DNA of 64,000 nt. It comes from Macrocystis pyrifera (taxonomy: Eukaryota; Sar; Phaeophyceae; Laminariales; Laminariaceae). Positions 21,840-33,694 of the stretch are shown piece after piece (position 1 is the first letter of the stretch; every line of letters starts with the position of its first letter). Under the pieces are notes generated by a model. It saw only the letters and a program-made list of their open reading frames with translations. It was not told the origin of the DNA and did no database searches. The stretch covers positions 12,618,516-12,682,515 of the forward strand of contig JASSKH010000019.1 of the NCBI GenBank assembly GCA_031763025.1. The letters run 5' to 3'. The translations under genes were made by a program, and so were the position numbers.

Positions 21840-24800
21840 ATCTATCCTATTGCCTGTGAGTGGAACCTGTACTCACCTCATCCGGATACAGTTGGGGACT
21901 ACTCCCATACTTGTCTCCATCAGGGATACGTGCAGCTGCAGCTGAGTAATACTCTCGAAGATTCCCGTCAAGCTAGTTAAAACGTACTCGCATACTCACG
22001 TGTTTGCGACGTCCATCGAGAGCTTGCGATCGGTCATCGTGTACAACGGATTCCGCAAAAGCGTAATTCTCGGCAAGTCTTTTATCCGATCCCCCGACCA
22101 GGTGCGCGAGCCATAAATCGACGGCATTGCCAGGTCGGAGCGTAAATGAAATGTGTCGATGCCCGCTGCGAAGACCGTCGTCCTCGGTTTGGCACTGCTC
22201 CCGTCAAGGCAACTTTTGTCAAACGCCGATGACAGGCATCACAACAATCAATGACAGGCATGGAAAACGTTTAGCCCCGGCCTGATACCCATCAGTGACA
22301 GGCATGACTAACGTCAACGGAACGCATGGTGGGTGAAGATCTGGGGTGAAGCGCCGAATCCAACACTCGAAGAGTATTTCTTCGTCTCACTGAAGAGGCG
22401 AAGACTTGCAGAGTCCCGCTATTGCTTTCTGTAGCAACTCTCCCATAGTTCGACAGATCCCTGCCCTCAGGTGTAGTTGACGAGACCGTAGCATGCCGAC
22501 ACCCTTAGCGACTGGTACAGGGGGTTCACTGCTGTAAACTCCCCCCCTGCATCGCCCCGGACCAATAGCGATTTCGAAATGCACATCGCTCAGTGTGGGG
22601 CTTTACCGCAAGTGCCTCCTTCGAAGGCACAGGACACGTAAGTAAAGGATGTGCTAGCTCTGTTCAACCAAGGGCAACACATACTCGAACCTATAACCTG
22701 TTTGCAGCCCCTGCATAAGGCCTGATATGTACCTGTCAGGGACCTTCCACGATTTCAGGGTGCTAGTGCGTGATACTGTCACTTGCGTGGTCACCCATTT
22801 GCTACTCCTGCGCTTAAAACAAATCACATGCCTAACGCGGGCTACTTACACTTGTCCTGGGTCAGAAAGGTTGTGCATGCCACGCCCGGACCACCGAACG
22901 GGCTGCGAATCAAGGCGAACAGCTCCGGTATCATTGCCTTCGATATAGCTAGCTTCTAGTTCTCGTCATTGAGGGTATGCCGGTGTCTAACTTCGTGGTA
23001 TTGCAAGTATCATCCCTCTTCATCTTTGCCTCTTCACCTGACCCAAGCTCGACAAAGAATATTCGTGTTCCCGTGGTTGCACTCCGCCTTTTCCCTTGTC
23101 TCCCTCTAACAGACGCGAATTCTGCACTGAATCAATTACTCGGGTCGATAGGGCAGGGGGTGGACTTACGGGCCCCTCGTACCGTCTCGTCGCCTTTGGA
23201 GATAATCCACAGCTACGGCAGTAGTATCCCGGCAACACCAAGAATGACACAAGTTTCCGTAATTCCAGTCGCCCTACCCATCGACGTTGATTGATCCGGC
23301 ATGTTATGAGGATCGCAACGCGTTTGATTATCTGGTTTCGAGCGCGTTTAGAAGGTTGTATGCATGCGTAACAGGTGGCACATGACGTGTACACAAAACG
23401 TTTGGCTCTAACTCCTGTATATCACTCTCTGTTGCCGTTGCAATCCCTTTGTCTGCACCAAGCTCCGCAAGGATACGTCCCTCCGATGCTAGTCCCTCCG
23501 GACCTTACTACGTTTGACAACAAGGTGCATCGTCTGGAATAGCCTCCAAGAAGCTATCACCTCAAAGCAGACCACGCCAACCTTGACAGGGTATTCGGGA
23601 GCAGGTGACGAGCTCAGGGTGACCACTTCAGGTCCGTGGCGCGTTCGAGGAATCGCAGATCTTTCCTGCGCCGCATGGAGGAAAGTCCCTTGACTTTCGA
23701 ACAGCCGAGTCGACGACGGGCAACTCCCTTCCCACGGCATACGGTCTAAATTAGTTCACTGACCACAACACCGCACTTATCTTCTGTGCCGCGGATGACC
23801 GCCTAGCATTACCTGATTGACTCGAGGTCACCGTACACACCTTCATAGCATGTGCAGGCGGTGGGAGGCACAAGATCGTACCCGGCGCCGTGGCAGTGTG
23901 ATTCACCTAATTCCTATTCCGAACGCTGCATCACGTTCTTCGCCCAGCCGACGTGACGTAGTGCTATGCCGTCGCTGTGGCAAACGGCTGTCATTTTGGC
24001 CTGGACGGCGTGAGGTTTAGCGCTGTCGCTGCGGCAAAGGACGTTAGCGCAGACGACGTGAGGTTGGGTGCCGTCGTGAAAGGCGGGCAGTAGGTGCCAG
24101 AAGATCATACCCTGCCCTGTAGCAGTGTGCATGTATCTGACATCTGTTTTCCACTAGTATTTGGCCTGGATGCTCCAATATCAGACGCTCAAAGAGCTCT
24201 GTATGACCTATGAAGGGCACCTGGTTGGCTTATTGAGCCGGCTCGTATATTGACACAGCTCTGTGTATGGCATTGACAAACAAGCATGCACGTGCGCGCG
24301 CCGTATCCGGATGCAATCGCGTAGCTTGTCACTACAGCAGTTTGGACGTTGTCCACGATGAGATAAGCAACTGCAAGTCGTTTTTCAGTACAGCGTGCAG
24401 TACTGGGAGTGTACATGCAAAGTAAGTACAAAGAAATGCCACACTATCGCTCAGATGTGCACCAAACAGTCGCATCTGTACGTGATTGAGGTTTTGGCAG
24501 AGTCCATCTTCGTTTCATGGACGAATATCCAAGCGTTAATACCACAAATATGCACTTGAGCGGTGGTGTGTTTGATTTGGTGTGAAAGATGAGTTTTTCA
24601 TTGTTCCAAGCACGCTCTCTAGTACCACGGTATCCTGATTTTTGCAGTTTTCGGGAGGATGGATCGGGAGGAAAAATGAAACATAAAGGGGATATATCAA
24701 ACATTATCTACACGTTAAAGCCAAACTCTGTACGTATACACCTGCGCATATTATTTTCAACAACGTTTAAAACACCTATGCGGACTGTCTGGTACGCGCT

Positions 24801-25080
24801 TCAAGCCAAGAAATAAACCGCGTTACCGGGTAGAACAACGGCAATATGTGGCCGGAACAAAGTGGTTGAATACGCTAATCGAGACGGTAATGAGGGTAGG
24901 ATGGAGAATGTACGCCTGGCAAAGGATCCGAACCGTAACCACGACACCAGGAATCGGCCAAAGCAACAGTTTAGCGTCCCACCGAAAATAGTTGTCGTTT
25001 TTCCAGTAGATGTGTCACAGTGATAGACACAGCACAAGGTGGATGAAATTATTTTTCGTTGTCTTGCGTTCGCTTAGGCT
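21840..25080. other. unassigned DNA
   Basis: More than 3 kb with only short, unconvincing frames on both strands. Minor feature: near 23950-24080 a segment with TGCCGTCGCTGTGGCAAACG recurs in degenerate form two or three times. I see no gene, RNA or known transposon. Confidence 0.4.
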
Positions 25081-25111
25081 AGTGAAACGAAAGGGGGGGG
25101 GGGGGGAGAGA

Positions 25112-25328
25112 ACATCCAAGGTAATGGGATTACTGCTGGCAACGCAACCCTTGGCAGAGAATGTCCAAGATAAGGGGACTACTGTACTTTGGGCGACTCA
25201 AACCAAGGGGGGTGGAGAGAACATCCAACGTAAGGGGATTACTGCTGTCAACGCAAACCTTGGCAGATGATGTCCAAGATGAGGGGACTACTGTACTTTG
25301 GGCGGTCAACCCAACCCGGGGTTGAGTC
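25112..25328. repeat. two tandem units of 109 bp
   Basis: CATCCAAGGTAATGGGATTA at 25113 recurs as CATCCAACGTAAGGGGATTA at 25222; the units share TGTCCAAGATRAGGGGACTA and TACTGTACTTTGGGCG. A run of about 14 G precedes the first unit. Non-coding. Confidence 0.7.
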
Positions 25329-26900
25329 GCTCCTTTGTACGATGAAAACGCAGATATACTTGAAGAAGATCCAAGGTAAGGATTGCTGTGAGCGGTTGCG
25401 GAGCTCCTCTACGAGGAAGTGGTTAATAGGTTAATCAACACCAAGGTAGATGAGTGATTCGGGAAGTGGAGAATCGACCCCAAGGTGAAGACGTTGGAAT
25501 TTATAGAACAGTCGACTCCAAAATCATGTCGAGATCGCTCCGAAACGCGAAGCAGCCGAGAGTGGAGTCGTTATTCTCCTGGTGACCGTCTTCGAATATC
25601 GAATGCTCGAAAGGAAGGTGAAATCATGGAAGGCGGTTATATGAGTTAATTCAGTGCAACAACCCTCAAGAAATACGGGAGAGTCATCAATGTCGCGAAA
25701 GCAGACGGCTTTTGAGTTGGGTGCCACACTCTTGACGCACAAACTAGGAGGGTCATCAATGGGATCGAAAGGCTACAGGATCCAGAATTATCACGGATAC
25801 GGCAAAGAAGGTAGGCAGAGTCAAGCCCAACGAAACCGGAGTTAAAGGTAACCCACCACGGGTACTACCAAGGAGGTAACAGAGTCACACCCAACGAAGT
25901 CAGAGAGAATGGTAACTGGCTGGTAAACGGCGCCCAATGCTAAAAATGGACCGGCGTGTTTCGACAACCATTTGCACACGTGGGAGTCGTCGATTCAGGG
26001 GTAAGTCCATAACACTCTAAGATCAACGCTATACTCAACTTGCTCAGGCCAACGTAGTGGGGAAGGTGAGCCGCTTGGTTAGCGTGGCTTGGTACCGGTG
26101 AACACGTGCCTCAATACCGGCCACTAGCATGACGAACGAACCTGTCCCGGCCAGACAGACACGTTCAACACATGCAAGTGATTTAGAACAAAGAGAGGGT
26201 CTCGCCAGGTACACATGAACTGCGAGCGGGTCATCACTCCCATCTTTTGCATGCACCAAGGTTGTTTTTGACGGACACGCAAAATAACAACAACAATAGT
26301 GTACCACCACGAACTATAGCAATGCACGTACAGGACTTTACTCGTGTCATCATCAGCAGTATTGTGGCCGAATCCCAAACTACTAACACAACCTGTGGTG
26401 CATCTAACTCAGCGAAACACTCTTCCTGCGAATCAGTTGTATTTCTGATGGATTTTTTTTTTCTTCTTAGGTTTTCGAGGTTCCTGCGTACCAGTACTTA
26501 ATTTTGTACCAGGTCCATCCTATCGCTACCCTTGCAGCATTGAACATTTACCCCCACGCATGCGATTATGTATACCTCTACCCACCCAAACAAAACAATC
26601 TATCCACTATCCACCCCCCCCCCCCCCCCCCCCCCCCCCTGTTTTGTGTGCGTATGACACCGCGTCGACAAAAACAGGTGCGTTTGAAGGCTGGCCCAGT
26701 TCGTAGTGGTAGTACCTGTGTGTAATTTATCATGATATCTTTATACGGTCTGTCCAGCAGGGCAACATGTCCGCTCATACCTGGTACTCGTTGAGGTTTT
26801 TACTGTAGAAGTTTTAGTGTGGCGTTCGAAGCAGGTGTTCTTATTCGTAGGTGCATACTGATGCACTTCATACATACTGGTACATGATAACTATATGCCA
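25329..26900. other. unassigned DNA with a 26-C homopolymer
   Basis: No gene seen. A homopolymer of 26 C lies at 26614-26639. The surrounding short frames are chance. Confidence 0.4.
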
Positions 26901-27184
26901 CTATTTAATAAGAATCGTAGGCATAAACTGCCGTAGTACATGCCCCCACAGCACTCCTAAGATGCAAGTTTGATGACTATATAGCATACCTAGGGAGTTT
27001 ACCTTATTCAGGTGCCATTTCAAGGTTATGCGATCCGAATAGAGATGAAACATAGTTGTCAAGACCGAACAGGTCAACCTATTAAAACGACTATATTTCG
27101 TTTGCATTTGGAAACACACACCCGACATAATATATAACACCTGGTATACGGCCCCCCAGGAGATGTGGCAGACAACACAAGAAC

Positions 27185-27510
27185 CGAGTAGGTTTAGCAG
27201 TCTGGGAGAAGGGATCTTCAGGGTTGTTTTCGACTTAAAAATTGCGCAACGCGGTCTGCACTTCGGAATCGTCGTCTGCAATTCAGAAATGTCCTGGTTC
27301 GATGCAAACGCGGCGCAGCCGCGTTTATGGCCAGTTTTGGCCCGTTTTGGCTGCGATTTGGGGTTGGGGTTGGGGTTAGGGTTAGGGTTGGGGTTAGGGT
27401 TAGGGTCAAGGGTTGGGTTGGGTCTTCGCCCGTACCTTGATCCCAACAGGGACTAAAATACCTGAACAGCCTACCAACCTAAAGATCCCTTCTCCCAGAT
27501 TGCTAGGGGA
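27185..27510. repeat. inverted-repeat-bounded unit containing telomere-like repeats
   Basis: The left edge has AGCAGTCTGGGAGAAGGGAT (27197-27216) and the right edge its near-perfect reverse complement (AAGATCCCTTCTCCCAGATT, 27481-27500). The interior has 27359-27420, a run of TTAGGG and TTGGGG units. A second copy of the left 125 bp lies at 28768-28885 without the telomere-like part. No gene; frames such as 26901-27446 (-) simply read through the repeats. Confidence 0.6.
27359..27420. repeat. interstitial telomere-like (TTAGGG/TTGGGG) tract
   Basis: About ten units of GGGTTA or GGGGTT in one orientation, for example GGGTTAGGGTTGGGGTTAGG. It lies far from any visible chromosome end and inside an inverted-repeat-bounded unit. 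Confidence 0.85.
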
Positions 27511-27770
27511 CCCAACAAATAGACAACGTCACAACATGTGCTATACTGAACAGAGTAAGACCAAGGAAGTAGTAGGCAAACCGAAGCACAACAGCCGCAG
27601 CAGTTTGTGGTACGAGTTGCATGACATATTTTTATATACTATTAATCGACCTGATACCTACAGTAGCTATCCTGTCTGCCGTCTCTTCCCTGTTTTCGTC
27701 AAACGTGCTCCCCCTCCCGAACTGATATGGGCTAGGCAGCGCAAAACAAACAAAACAAGCTCCGTCCATA

Positions 27771-28103
27771 TTCCCCGGTGGCTTGGTAGGTGGTCCGCGA
27801 GCCTGTCAAGATCAATTTCGTGAGTTCGAGTCTCACCGAGTGCATGCTCATAGGGACTTTTTCTTGCATAAAAAATTGATAAGCGGAAAGCGCGAAAGCG
27901 TGAGTTGGCTACATTCGATGAAAATCGACGAGCAGTGGGAATGCTGAACCCTATGCGCGATAAAAACTAAAGGCACGTACCGGGGGGGAGAAGGGACGAC
28001 ACCTGTGACCACGGCTTGTCGAGAAGATCGTCGAGGGTAAAACCTCCTACGAGTGGGCTGGAAAGTAAAAGTGATGATTAAAAAAATAAATAAATATATA
28101 TAT
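27771..28103 (+). repeat. tRNA-derived SINE, copy 7
   Basis: Full-length copy with A box (GGTGGCTTGGTAGGTGG), B box (GAGTTCGAGTCTC) and an ATAA tail ending in (TA)n near 28100. Confidence 0.85.
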
Positions 28104-28386
28104 GCTGCCCTTGGGCGTGTACTACTACTGCTGTATTAACATTGTACGAATATACTTGAGGTCGCCAGACTTGCGGTTTTCACTCGCTCTTTGACCTTTC
28201 AAGATTGTCCAGCATGGACATTAAAACACGCCCTGACAATTCGCCATCCCGGCATGGGTTATGCTCTCACAACACTTTGTATGTCGCTTACTTCATGTCC
28301 CTATTATTCAAAAATAGTCTTGTCTCGGTGGCACAGCGGAACGTCGTAGTGCATTTCCGCACGTGCTGTACGAGGATGTGATACTA
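28104..28386. other. unassigned DNA
   Basis: No gene or repeat recognised. Confidence 0.4.
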
Positions 28387-28582
28387 TTACGGGGGTCCAT
28401 AGTTAATAGGACCTATGCTTTACATAAAAACCTGTATGTTTCCCTATTTTTTCCAACAATATTTGGTCCTATTTACTATGTGTGTGTGTTCTTCACATTA
28501 AACCGTTTTTCTACTCGTCGACATCCAGCAAGCCCAGTGTCCGTGCTGATTCTTCATCCTAGAAAGATACGGTCCCCCGAAA
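28387..28582. mobile_element. TA-flanked MITE, copy 1, split by a LINE tail
   Basis: Left part 28387-28480 begins TTACGGGGGTCCATAGTTAA after a TA dinucleotide and matches the intact copy at 41364-41469. It stops at TTACTATG. After 90 bp of LINE tail, the right end resumes as GGTCCCCCGAAATA, corresponding to GGACCCCCGTAATA of the intact element. No coding. Confidence 0.65.
28481..28570 (-). repeat. LINE 3' tail (90 bp) inserted in a MITE
   Basis: Reverse-orientation LINE terminus: TGTGTGTGTTCTTCACATTA followed by the complement of the conserved ACTGGGCTTGCTGGATG block and of CTTTCTAGG. 5'-truncated to 90 bp. Confidence 0.8.
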
Positions 28583-28767
28583 TAGTATAATACCGACTAG
28601 TAAAATCATATTATCAAGTGGTAAATATAAAAACGGGCAGAGAATAATGATACACACGATAAACGAGGCACGTCTACACCTTAGACAGAAAATACACAAA
28701 GCGAGGTCCGCGCACGTACGTATCAGGTACATGCGGTACGCTGTACAACGTCGAATAATCCATACAT

Positions 28768-28890
28768 GAGTAGGTTTAGCAATCTGGGAGAAGGGATCTT
28801 TACGAGTGTTTTTGACTTGAAAATTGGGTACCGCGGTCTGCACTTCGGAATCGTCGTCTGCAATTGAGAAATTTCCTGGTTCGAGACCCG
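28768..28890. repeat. copy of the 27,185 repeat left segment
   Basis: About 85-90% similar to 27190-27303, including AGCAATCTGGGAGAAGGGAT and GCACTTCGGAATCGTCGTCT. The segment ends near CTGGTTCGAGACC, a B-box-like sequence, so a polymerase III origin is possible but unproven. Confidence 0.6.
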
Positions 28891-29326
28891 TACTGAAGGT
28901 CGCCAGTTTGTTGTTGATGTTGTCTTCACATTAAATCGTCCTTTCTACCCAGCTTCATCAGTACACCCAGTGTCCGTCCTGATTCCTTATCCTAGACAGA
29001 AACTGATTCCGTGGTCACAGACTGTGAGACAGAGGAAGACCGGAAAAGAAAAAGAAAAAGAAAATGTTAATTCAAGTGTCAAGCAAGTGAAATGCCAGCG
29101 TACCGGGTACGATAACAAACAACACAAGCAGGACCCAAAAATAAGAGCAAAAATACAACATAATAAGAAACAAAAAAATTGAAATGAAAACAGAATACAA
29201 ATGACGCAAGGGCTTCAGAAAAGCTGCCAGATGGAAAGCAGACGTACTAAGGAAAGACAGATATCTGCTGCGCGGACGAAGCAACACAAAAGAGAGGGAG
29301 CTACATGCAGCAGTCCATAAGAGCTA

Positions 29327-31400
29327 TTAATAGTCGAACCGATACCTAGCCACCCGATCTATCATTTCGTTTCTGCATTCGTCGACAGCTGTATCAGTAC
29401 GGCTGCCCTTTCCCCCTCCCCCCCTCTCGTTGTCGCCGTTCTTGGCGTCCTCAGCTGCGTGGCGTAGCCGGCTCCTCTGTGCCTCGTCCCTGTGCCAGGT
29501 CTCCATGAAACAGTCCACCGCGTCGATAACCCCCCGGTACCACTTCCCGCTCTTCTTAGCCGCCCTCGGCCATAACACTGTTTCTACTCCGAACAGCAGA
29601 AGGGAGCTTTCCGTGGACCCCTCGGTGGTTTGAAAAACCCCGATGTCGTCTGCGAGACATTGGGCCCAGGTCTTTTCCGGTCGGCCTGGTCCTGGGTTCT
29701 TCCCACCAGCCATCGTCCCAAACATCACCCGGCGGGTCAGCCGCTCATTGGTCGCCCGCTGTACGGTCCCTGCAAAAGGAGGCGTCTTTTGCGGATGGTC
29801 GTCTCAACGCTCTCGCATTGTGCCTTTTTGAGGGCCTTAGCGTACGACATGAGGTGGTCAATGCGTTGCCGGCGCTGGAAGCCAATGATCCGTAGGAGGA
29901 GTTTGTGGTGTGCCGTTCGGATCTCAGCGAAGTGCTCCTGACCAAGAGTCCACGTCACGCACCCGTACAGCAGGGTCTCCATCACCTCGGCCTTTAGCAT
30001 GCGCACTTTTAGAGTGAACGGGGCATTCTCCATATCGTACAGTTCCCGTTTGAACCGATTGTAGTATGCCCATGCGAGTCGGTTCCGTCGTGTGATCTCT
30101 GGCATAATGTCAGCGCTTGCTACGACAAGACCGCCCAGATACAAAAACTGCGTCGTCTGTCTATATCTTTGTCCCGCCGGTTCGATGACGAGTGGTGAGG
30201 TCTGGGGTGCCTGATTCGGTGTCCGCAGCAGCATGGTCTCCTTTTTCGTTTGGGATACGGTGAGGCCTGTTGCTTCGAAAACGATCACAATGACGGTCAT
30301 AATCTTCGCAAGGCCTTCCGCCGACTTAGACACAATGTCTACATCGTCCGCGTACAGCATACCCCATACTGCCCTCCGTACGCAAGTTAGTGGGTCAACC
30401 TTCACCCCGTGCTCGCCGAGGTCCTCCTCGAGGTGAACCAAGCCCCGCAAAATATCTGGGTTCATTGAAGCGTACCAGCACGGCGTAGTTTCACAGCAAC
30501 GAACAAGACATTGAACAGAAGTGGTGACAAGACACATCCTTGCCGCAGCCCCTGAGTGATGCCGAACCATTCCGAGTGCTCGCCGTCATCCGTACGCACG
30601 CGGGCTCGCATGCCTTCGTGGAACTGGCGGATAACGGTTAGCATCTTCTCTGGTACGCCGAAGCGTGCGAGCACCACCCACAGCAGCTCACGGTCGACGG
30701 AGTTATATGCTTTCTGCAGGTCGATGAAGCGTACGTACAGGGGGGTTTTCCCAGCTCGTCCGAGTTCTTGCAGTCGGCGCACGACGAACAGCATGTCGAC
30801 CGTTGATCGTGCTGGGCGAAAGCCGCACTGTTCCTCGGGGAGTAACCCTTCGGCCTCGCAGTAGTTACTGAGACGGGACGCGACTATTTTCAGCAAAACC
30901 ATGCCTGAATGAGCAACAAGCGAAATCCCCCGGTAAGTTTTACACTCAGAGCGATCCTTTTTTTAATGAAGGACCTTAATGGTCGCATCTTTCCATTGCT
31001 GGGGGACGTTACCCGTTCTCCACACGTTGACAAGTAAGTTGTGAAAGTACGGATGGATTCTGGGTGGTCGATTTTCAGTAACTCGGCCGGAAGGGAGTCT
31101 GGTCCGACCGTTTTCCAGTTTGGCATACCCCGAATTACCGCCGTCATATCATCCATGGACGGTTCGTCTCTAAGCGATGGTGCCTACGGCCGTTGTGGAA
31201 ATAGAGCGCTGATGGTTGGGTCAAGCTTAGAAGATTTCGTGGTCAGGAGGGTGCCAAACAACCTCACCCACCGTTCAAGAATGCGCACCTTGTCCCTTAG
31301 TAGCGTGCCATCCTCGTCCCGGATGAACTGCTCGCTTCTCGCTTTGCGACCGTCCGATCCCACCCTGCCCTTCAAGTGTTTATGGAACCCCCGCTGATCG
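29327..31400 (-). pseudogene. LINE reverse transcriptase and C-terminal domain, frameshifted
   Basis: Copies element RNA at the target site (family role). On the - strand, in order: frame at 31397-31184 (linker LERWVRLFGTLLTTKSSKLD), then GPDSLPAELLK (31100 region), [40 protein letters not shown] (30556 region), the catalytic YADDVDIVS (30350 region), a thumb-like segment and a C-terminal stretch LLFGVETVLWPRA ending in ARYRFDY before a stop at 29327. Frame changes occur near 30950, 30480 and 29740. The family's C-terminal ALWPTA.K..GKWYRGI motif is conserved. Confidence 0.88.
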
Positions 31401-31432
31401 TTGTTGGCGAGCAGTCTCTCCGATTCAGCAAT

Positions 31433-32802
31433 TTACTCTTCGAAGTCGGTGTGCAACGCTGCATCTATCGCCCTTCGCAGATTAGCGCACGCCGTCCTCA
31501 GCGTCTTGCACGCGGTTTTGTCCTTCTTGATGCGCATGGCTCGTCCGCTTCCTCCCCCGCATATGCGAGTTGTATGGCGGCTGACGTTTCTACGGTCGCT
31601 CACCAACCGGGTTTGTGTGGGTGTCGTGATAGGGGGGGGTACGTCTTTCGCTACTGCATCGAGAATAACACCCGCAAAGGATTCAGCCATCTCGGAGATA
31701 CTGTTGTTCGGTTGCGAGGAAAGGGAGAGAAGTTTGAAAAAGATCCGCGCCACGACTTGCTGCCTGCAATCTCCGTCGGATCGAAACTTCTGCCGGTCGA
31801 AAGGCCGAATATTGGTTTTCGTTCGTACGTGTCTGTTGGGTGCGAAACGACCACTGAGACGGACTATCGCATACACGATGTTATGGTCTGTATCCGCCTT
31901 GGTTGGGGGCGGAGGCTGGGGATAGACATTAACATCATGCACGCGACGTCGGTGTGCTTGGCGGGTTAGGATGTAGTCAATCCGGTTTTGGTCGTTGCGG
32001 CTGCTGATGCCGTTGAACGCATGGGATATTCCACCCTTGCGAGCGCTAAAAAACGTGTTCGTGAGAGCGAGCTTATTGTCTGAAGCCAATGCCAGCAGGC
32101 GTTTGCCGTTGTTGTTGAGCTCATCACGTCCGTACGCTCCAAGCACCCTACCGTCACCGCACCCTTCCATGCTCTTTCCAGTCCGTGCGGTTGCGTTTTC
32201 CAGCACGAACAAGCATTCCTTCGTTGGAATCTGCTCAACCATGTGCCCCAATTTTTTCCAAAACTCCTCTTTCATCTGTATGTTGAGGTTGGCTTCCGTT
32301 GGGGCATAGGCAACAACTAGGTTGACCGCAACGCTTTCACCAGTCAGCTCGAAGCGCACAGACATAAGACGTTCGTCAATTAACTGGAAGGTATAAACAG
32401 ACGTACGGCATATCGTTTCCTTCACTGCCAAACCAACTCCGTATAGTCCTTGCCTGCCATTGGTGTCTTCTTGCACAGATCAGAAAACCCGGTATCCTGC
32501 TGCAGAAAATTCAGTTTCCCCAGGTCTCCTTGTTTCCTGCAGGCCAACGAAGTCAAAGCCCAGTTGTCGGGTCTTCGCCAGCACACACTCGGCATTCCCG
32601 TACCCGTTCCTCCTCTAACAGCCAGGGTACGCACATTGTAGCGCGCTACCATCAGGAGTGCCGCTTTCTGTCTCGCTCCAGCCTCGCGTGCTGAAAACTT
32701 TGCTAGCCGACGCGAGGTCCGACCCCTCCGTCTTTTTTGTCTTTTTCTCCTCAGTGTTCCTTGTATCACAATGTAGGCTCTCTGTTTTCTAACCCGGTGC
32801 AT
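31433..32802 (-). pseudogene. LINE APE-type endonuclease, frameshifted and active-site altered
   Basis: Nicks target DNA to prime reverse transcription (family role). The domain starts with VARYNVRTLAV (32650 region). The catalytic Glu is in VGLQETR near 32540, in another frame. The long frame 32476-31433 then has VNLVVAYAPTEANL, DRIDYILTRQ-like NRIDYILTRQ, and the terminal DTDHNIV (Asp-His pair). The usual GDxN segment reads VLENATARTG, so the catalytic Asp and Asn are replaced. Just upstream of the domain is the basic stretch RRKRQKRRRGRTSRR. At least two frameshifts lie between 32802 and 32440. Confidence 0.85.
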
Positions 32803-32862
32803 GCCTTCGTTTCCAATGACTGGGTTCAGCCGTCCCAGTCCATCCCCACCCCGACGCTCTCA

Positions 32863-33009
32863 GCTTCGCTGTCGGGGTGTTTGCTTACCCACGCAATGCC
32901 CAGCCTCTCCTCTCCCCATGCTGTACCCATTGCGCTCTCCGCTGTGGCGATGCTCCTCCTCTGCTTTTGGAACGAACTCCTCGGCATTGGGGTTGAAAAT
33001 AAAACTCAT
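32863..33009 (-). CDS. LINE N-terminal peptide with PAM2-like motif
   Basis: From the ATG at 33009 (- strand) the frame begins MSFIFNPNAEEFVPKAEEE and runs about 48 codons to a stop near 32863. The peptide FNPNAEEFVP fits the PAM2 consensus (hydrophobic-N-P-x-A-x-E-F-x-P) that binds the MLLE domain of cytoplasmic poly(A)-binding protein. It sits at the 5' end of the LINE, in front of the basic and endonuclease regions, and was probably the N-terminus of the LINE protein before frame loss. Binding is an inference from the motif only. Confidence 0.55.
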
Positions 33010-33181
33010 CTCCACCACCCCGCGCCGCCAGTTGTTCACCTACCACACCGCACGGGGTTCCTCTCTACCGAGCGAGGCTGGGGCTCGTATGACCACCGGC
33101 AGACCGTCGTAGATTCCGATGGGCTCCGGCCCACCCCGAGGTCAGGGCAGGCCGATGCAGGATATATTTATATATTATTTT

Positions 33182-33356
33182 ATATTTAATCATCACTTTT
33201 ACTTTCTAGTCTAAGTCGTAAGAGATATTACCCTCAGCGAGCTTCTGGACAAGCCGTGGTCCCAGGTGTCATCCCTTTTACCCCCCGGCACGTGCCTGTA
33301 TTTTATGTCGCGCATAGGGTCCAGCATTCCCAATGCTCGTCGATTTTCATCGAATG
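33182..33356 (-). repeat. tRNA-derived SINE, copy 8, 3' half
   Basis: Complement of the SINE tail and body, up to GATTTTCATCGAATG at 33342-33356, where it is cut by the tyrosine-recombinase retrotransposon. The remaining half resumes at 39779. Confidence 0.85.
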
Positions 33357-33562
33357 CGGGGTATTATCGAGGTACGAGAAAATATGTGTTTTGTATGTAC
33401 GGGAGAAGTTGACCAATTAGATCAACACGGGTCGTTCTACCCGTAAGTCCAAAGTGCACCTGGGACCAGTTCTGCTGTAGCAGCTGAATCGCGAGCGATT
33501 GGACGCAGCGACGCAAGGTCGTCAAGACAGGTCCAAGGTGCGGTAAAGACTGGCATAGCTTC
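33357..33562 (+). repeat. A1 split direct repeat
   Basis: 206 bp beginning CGGGGTATTATCGAGG and ending TGGCATAGCTTC. Matches A2 (38810-39012) apart from scattered substitutions and short indels. Confidence 0.92.
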
Positions 33563-33694
33563 GACGTATAGCTTCTCAGTATCGCTCTGGAACTGGTGGG
33601 AGCTGCTGGTCTCGGCGCTGCTCGGCGCGGCGCTGTCATTTCGGCCTTTCTTTCCATTCGGGTTTCATTTGTGCTGCTGTTTGCTGTACGACTG

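Larger units (their letters stand above)
28920..33160 (-). mobile_element. LINE (non-LTR retrotransposon), nearly full length
   Basis: About 4.2 kb on the - strand. The 5' end, near 33160, abuts a SINE. In order: a short frame with a PAM2-like peptide (33009), a Lys/Arg-rich segment, an APE-type endonuclease, an RT, a C-terminal domain ending at 29327, then about 400 bp of 3' UTR ending with the family's conserved 3' block near 28920. Several frameshifts break the coding sequence. The relation to 17903-19762 and 41038-42097 is clear from the RT and C-terminal peptides. The clade (RTE-like or other) cannot be assigned by eye. Confidence 0.85.

Noticed and set aside
25081..25900. CRISPR-like or satellite array
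   Set aside because: Only two clear 109 bp units exist and the host is eukaryotic.
26901..27446. 181-codon - strand frame beginning with a (NP)n run
   Set aside because: The run is just the translation of telomere-like repeats and the rest crosses a dispersed repeat.
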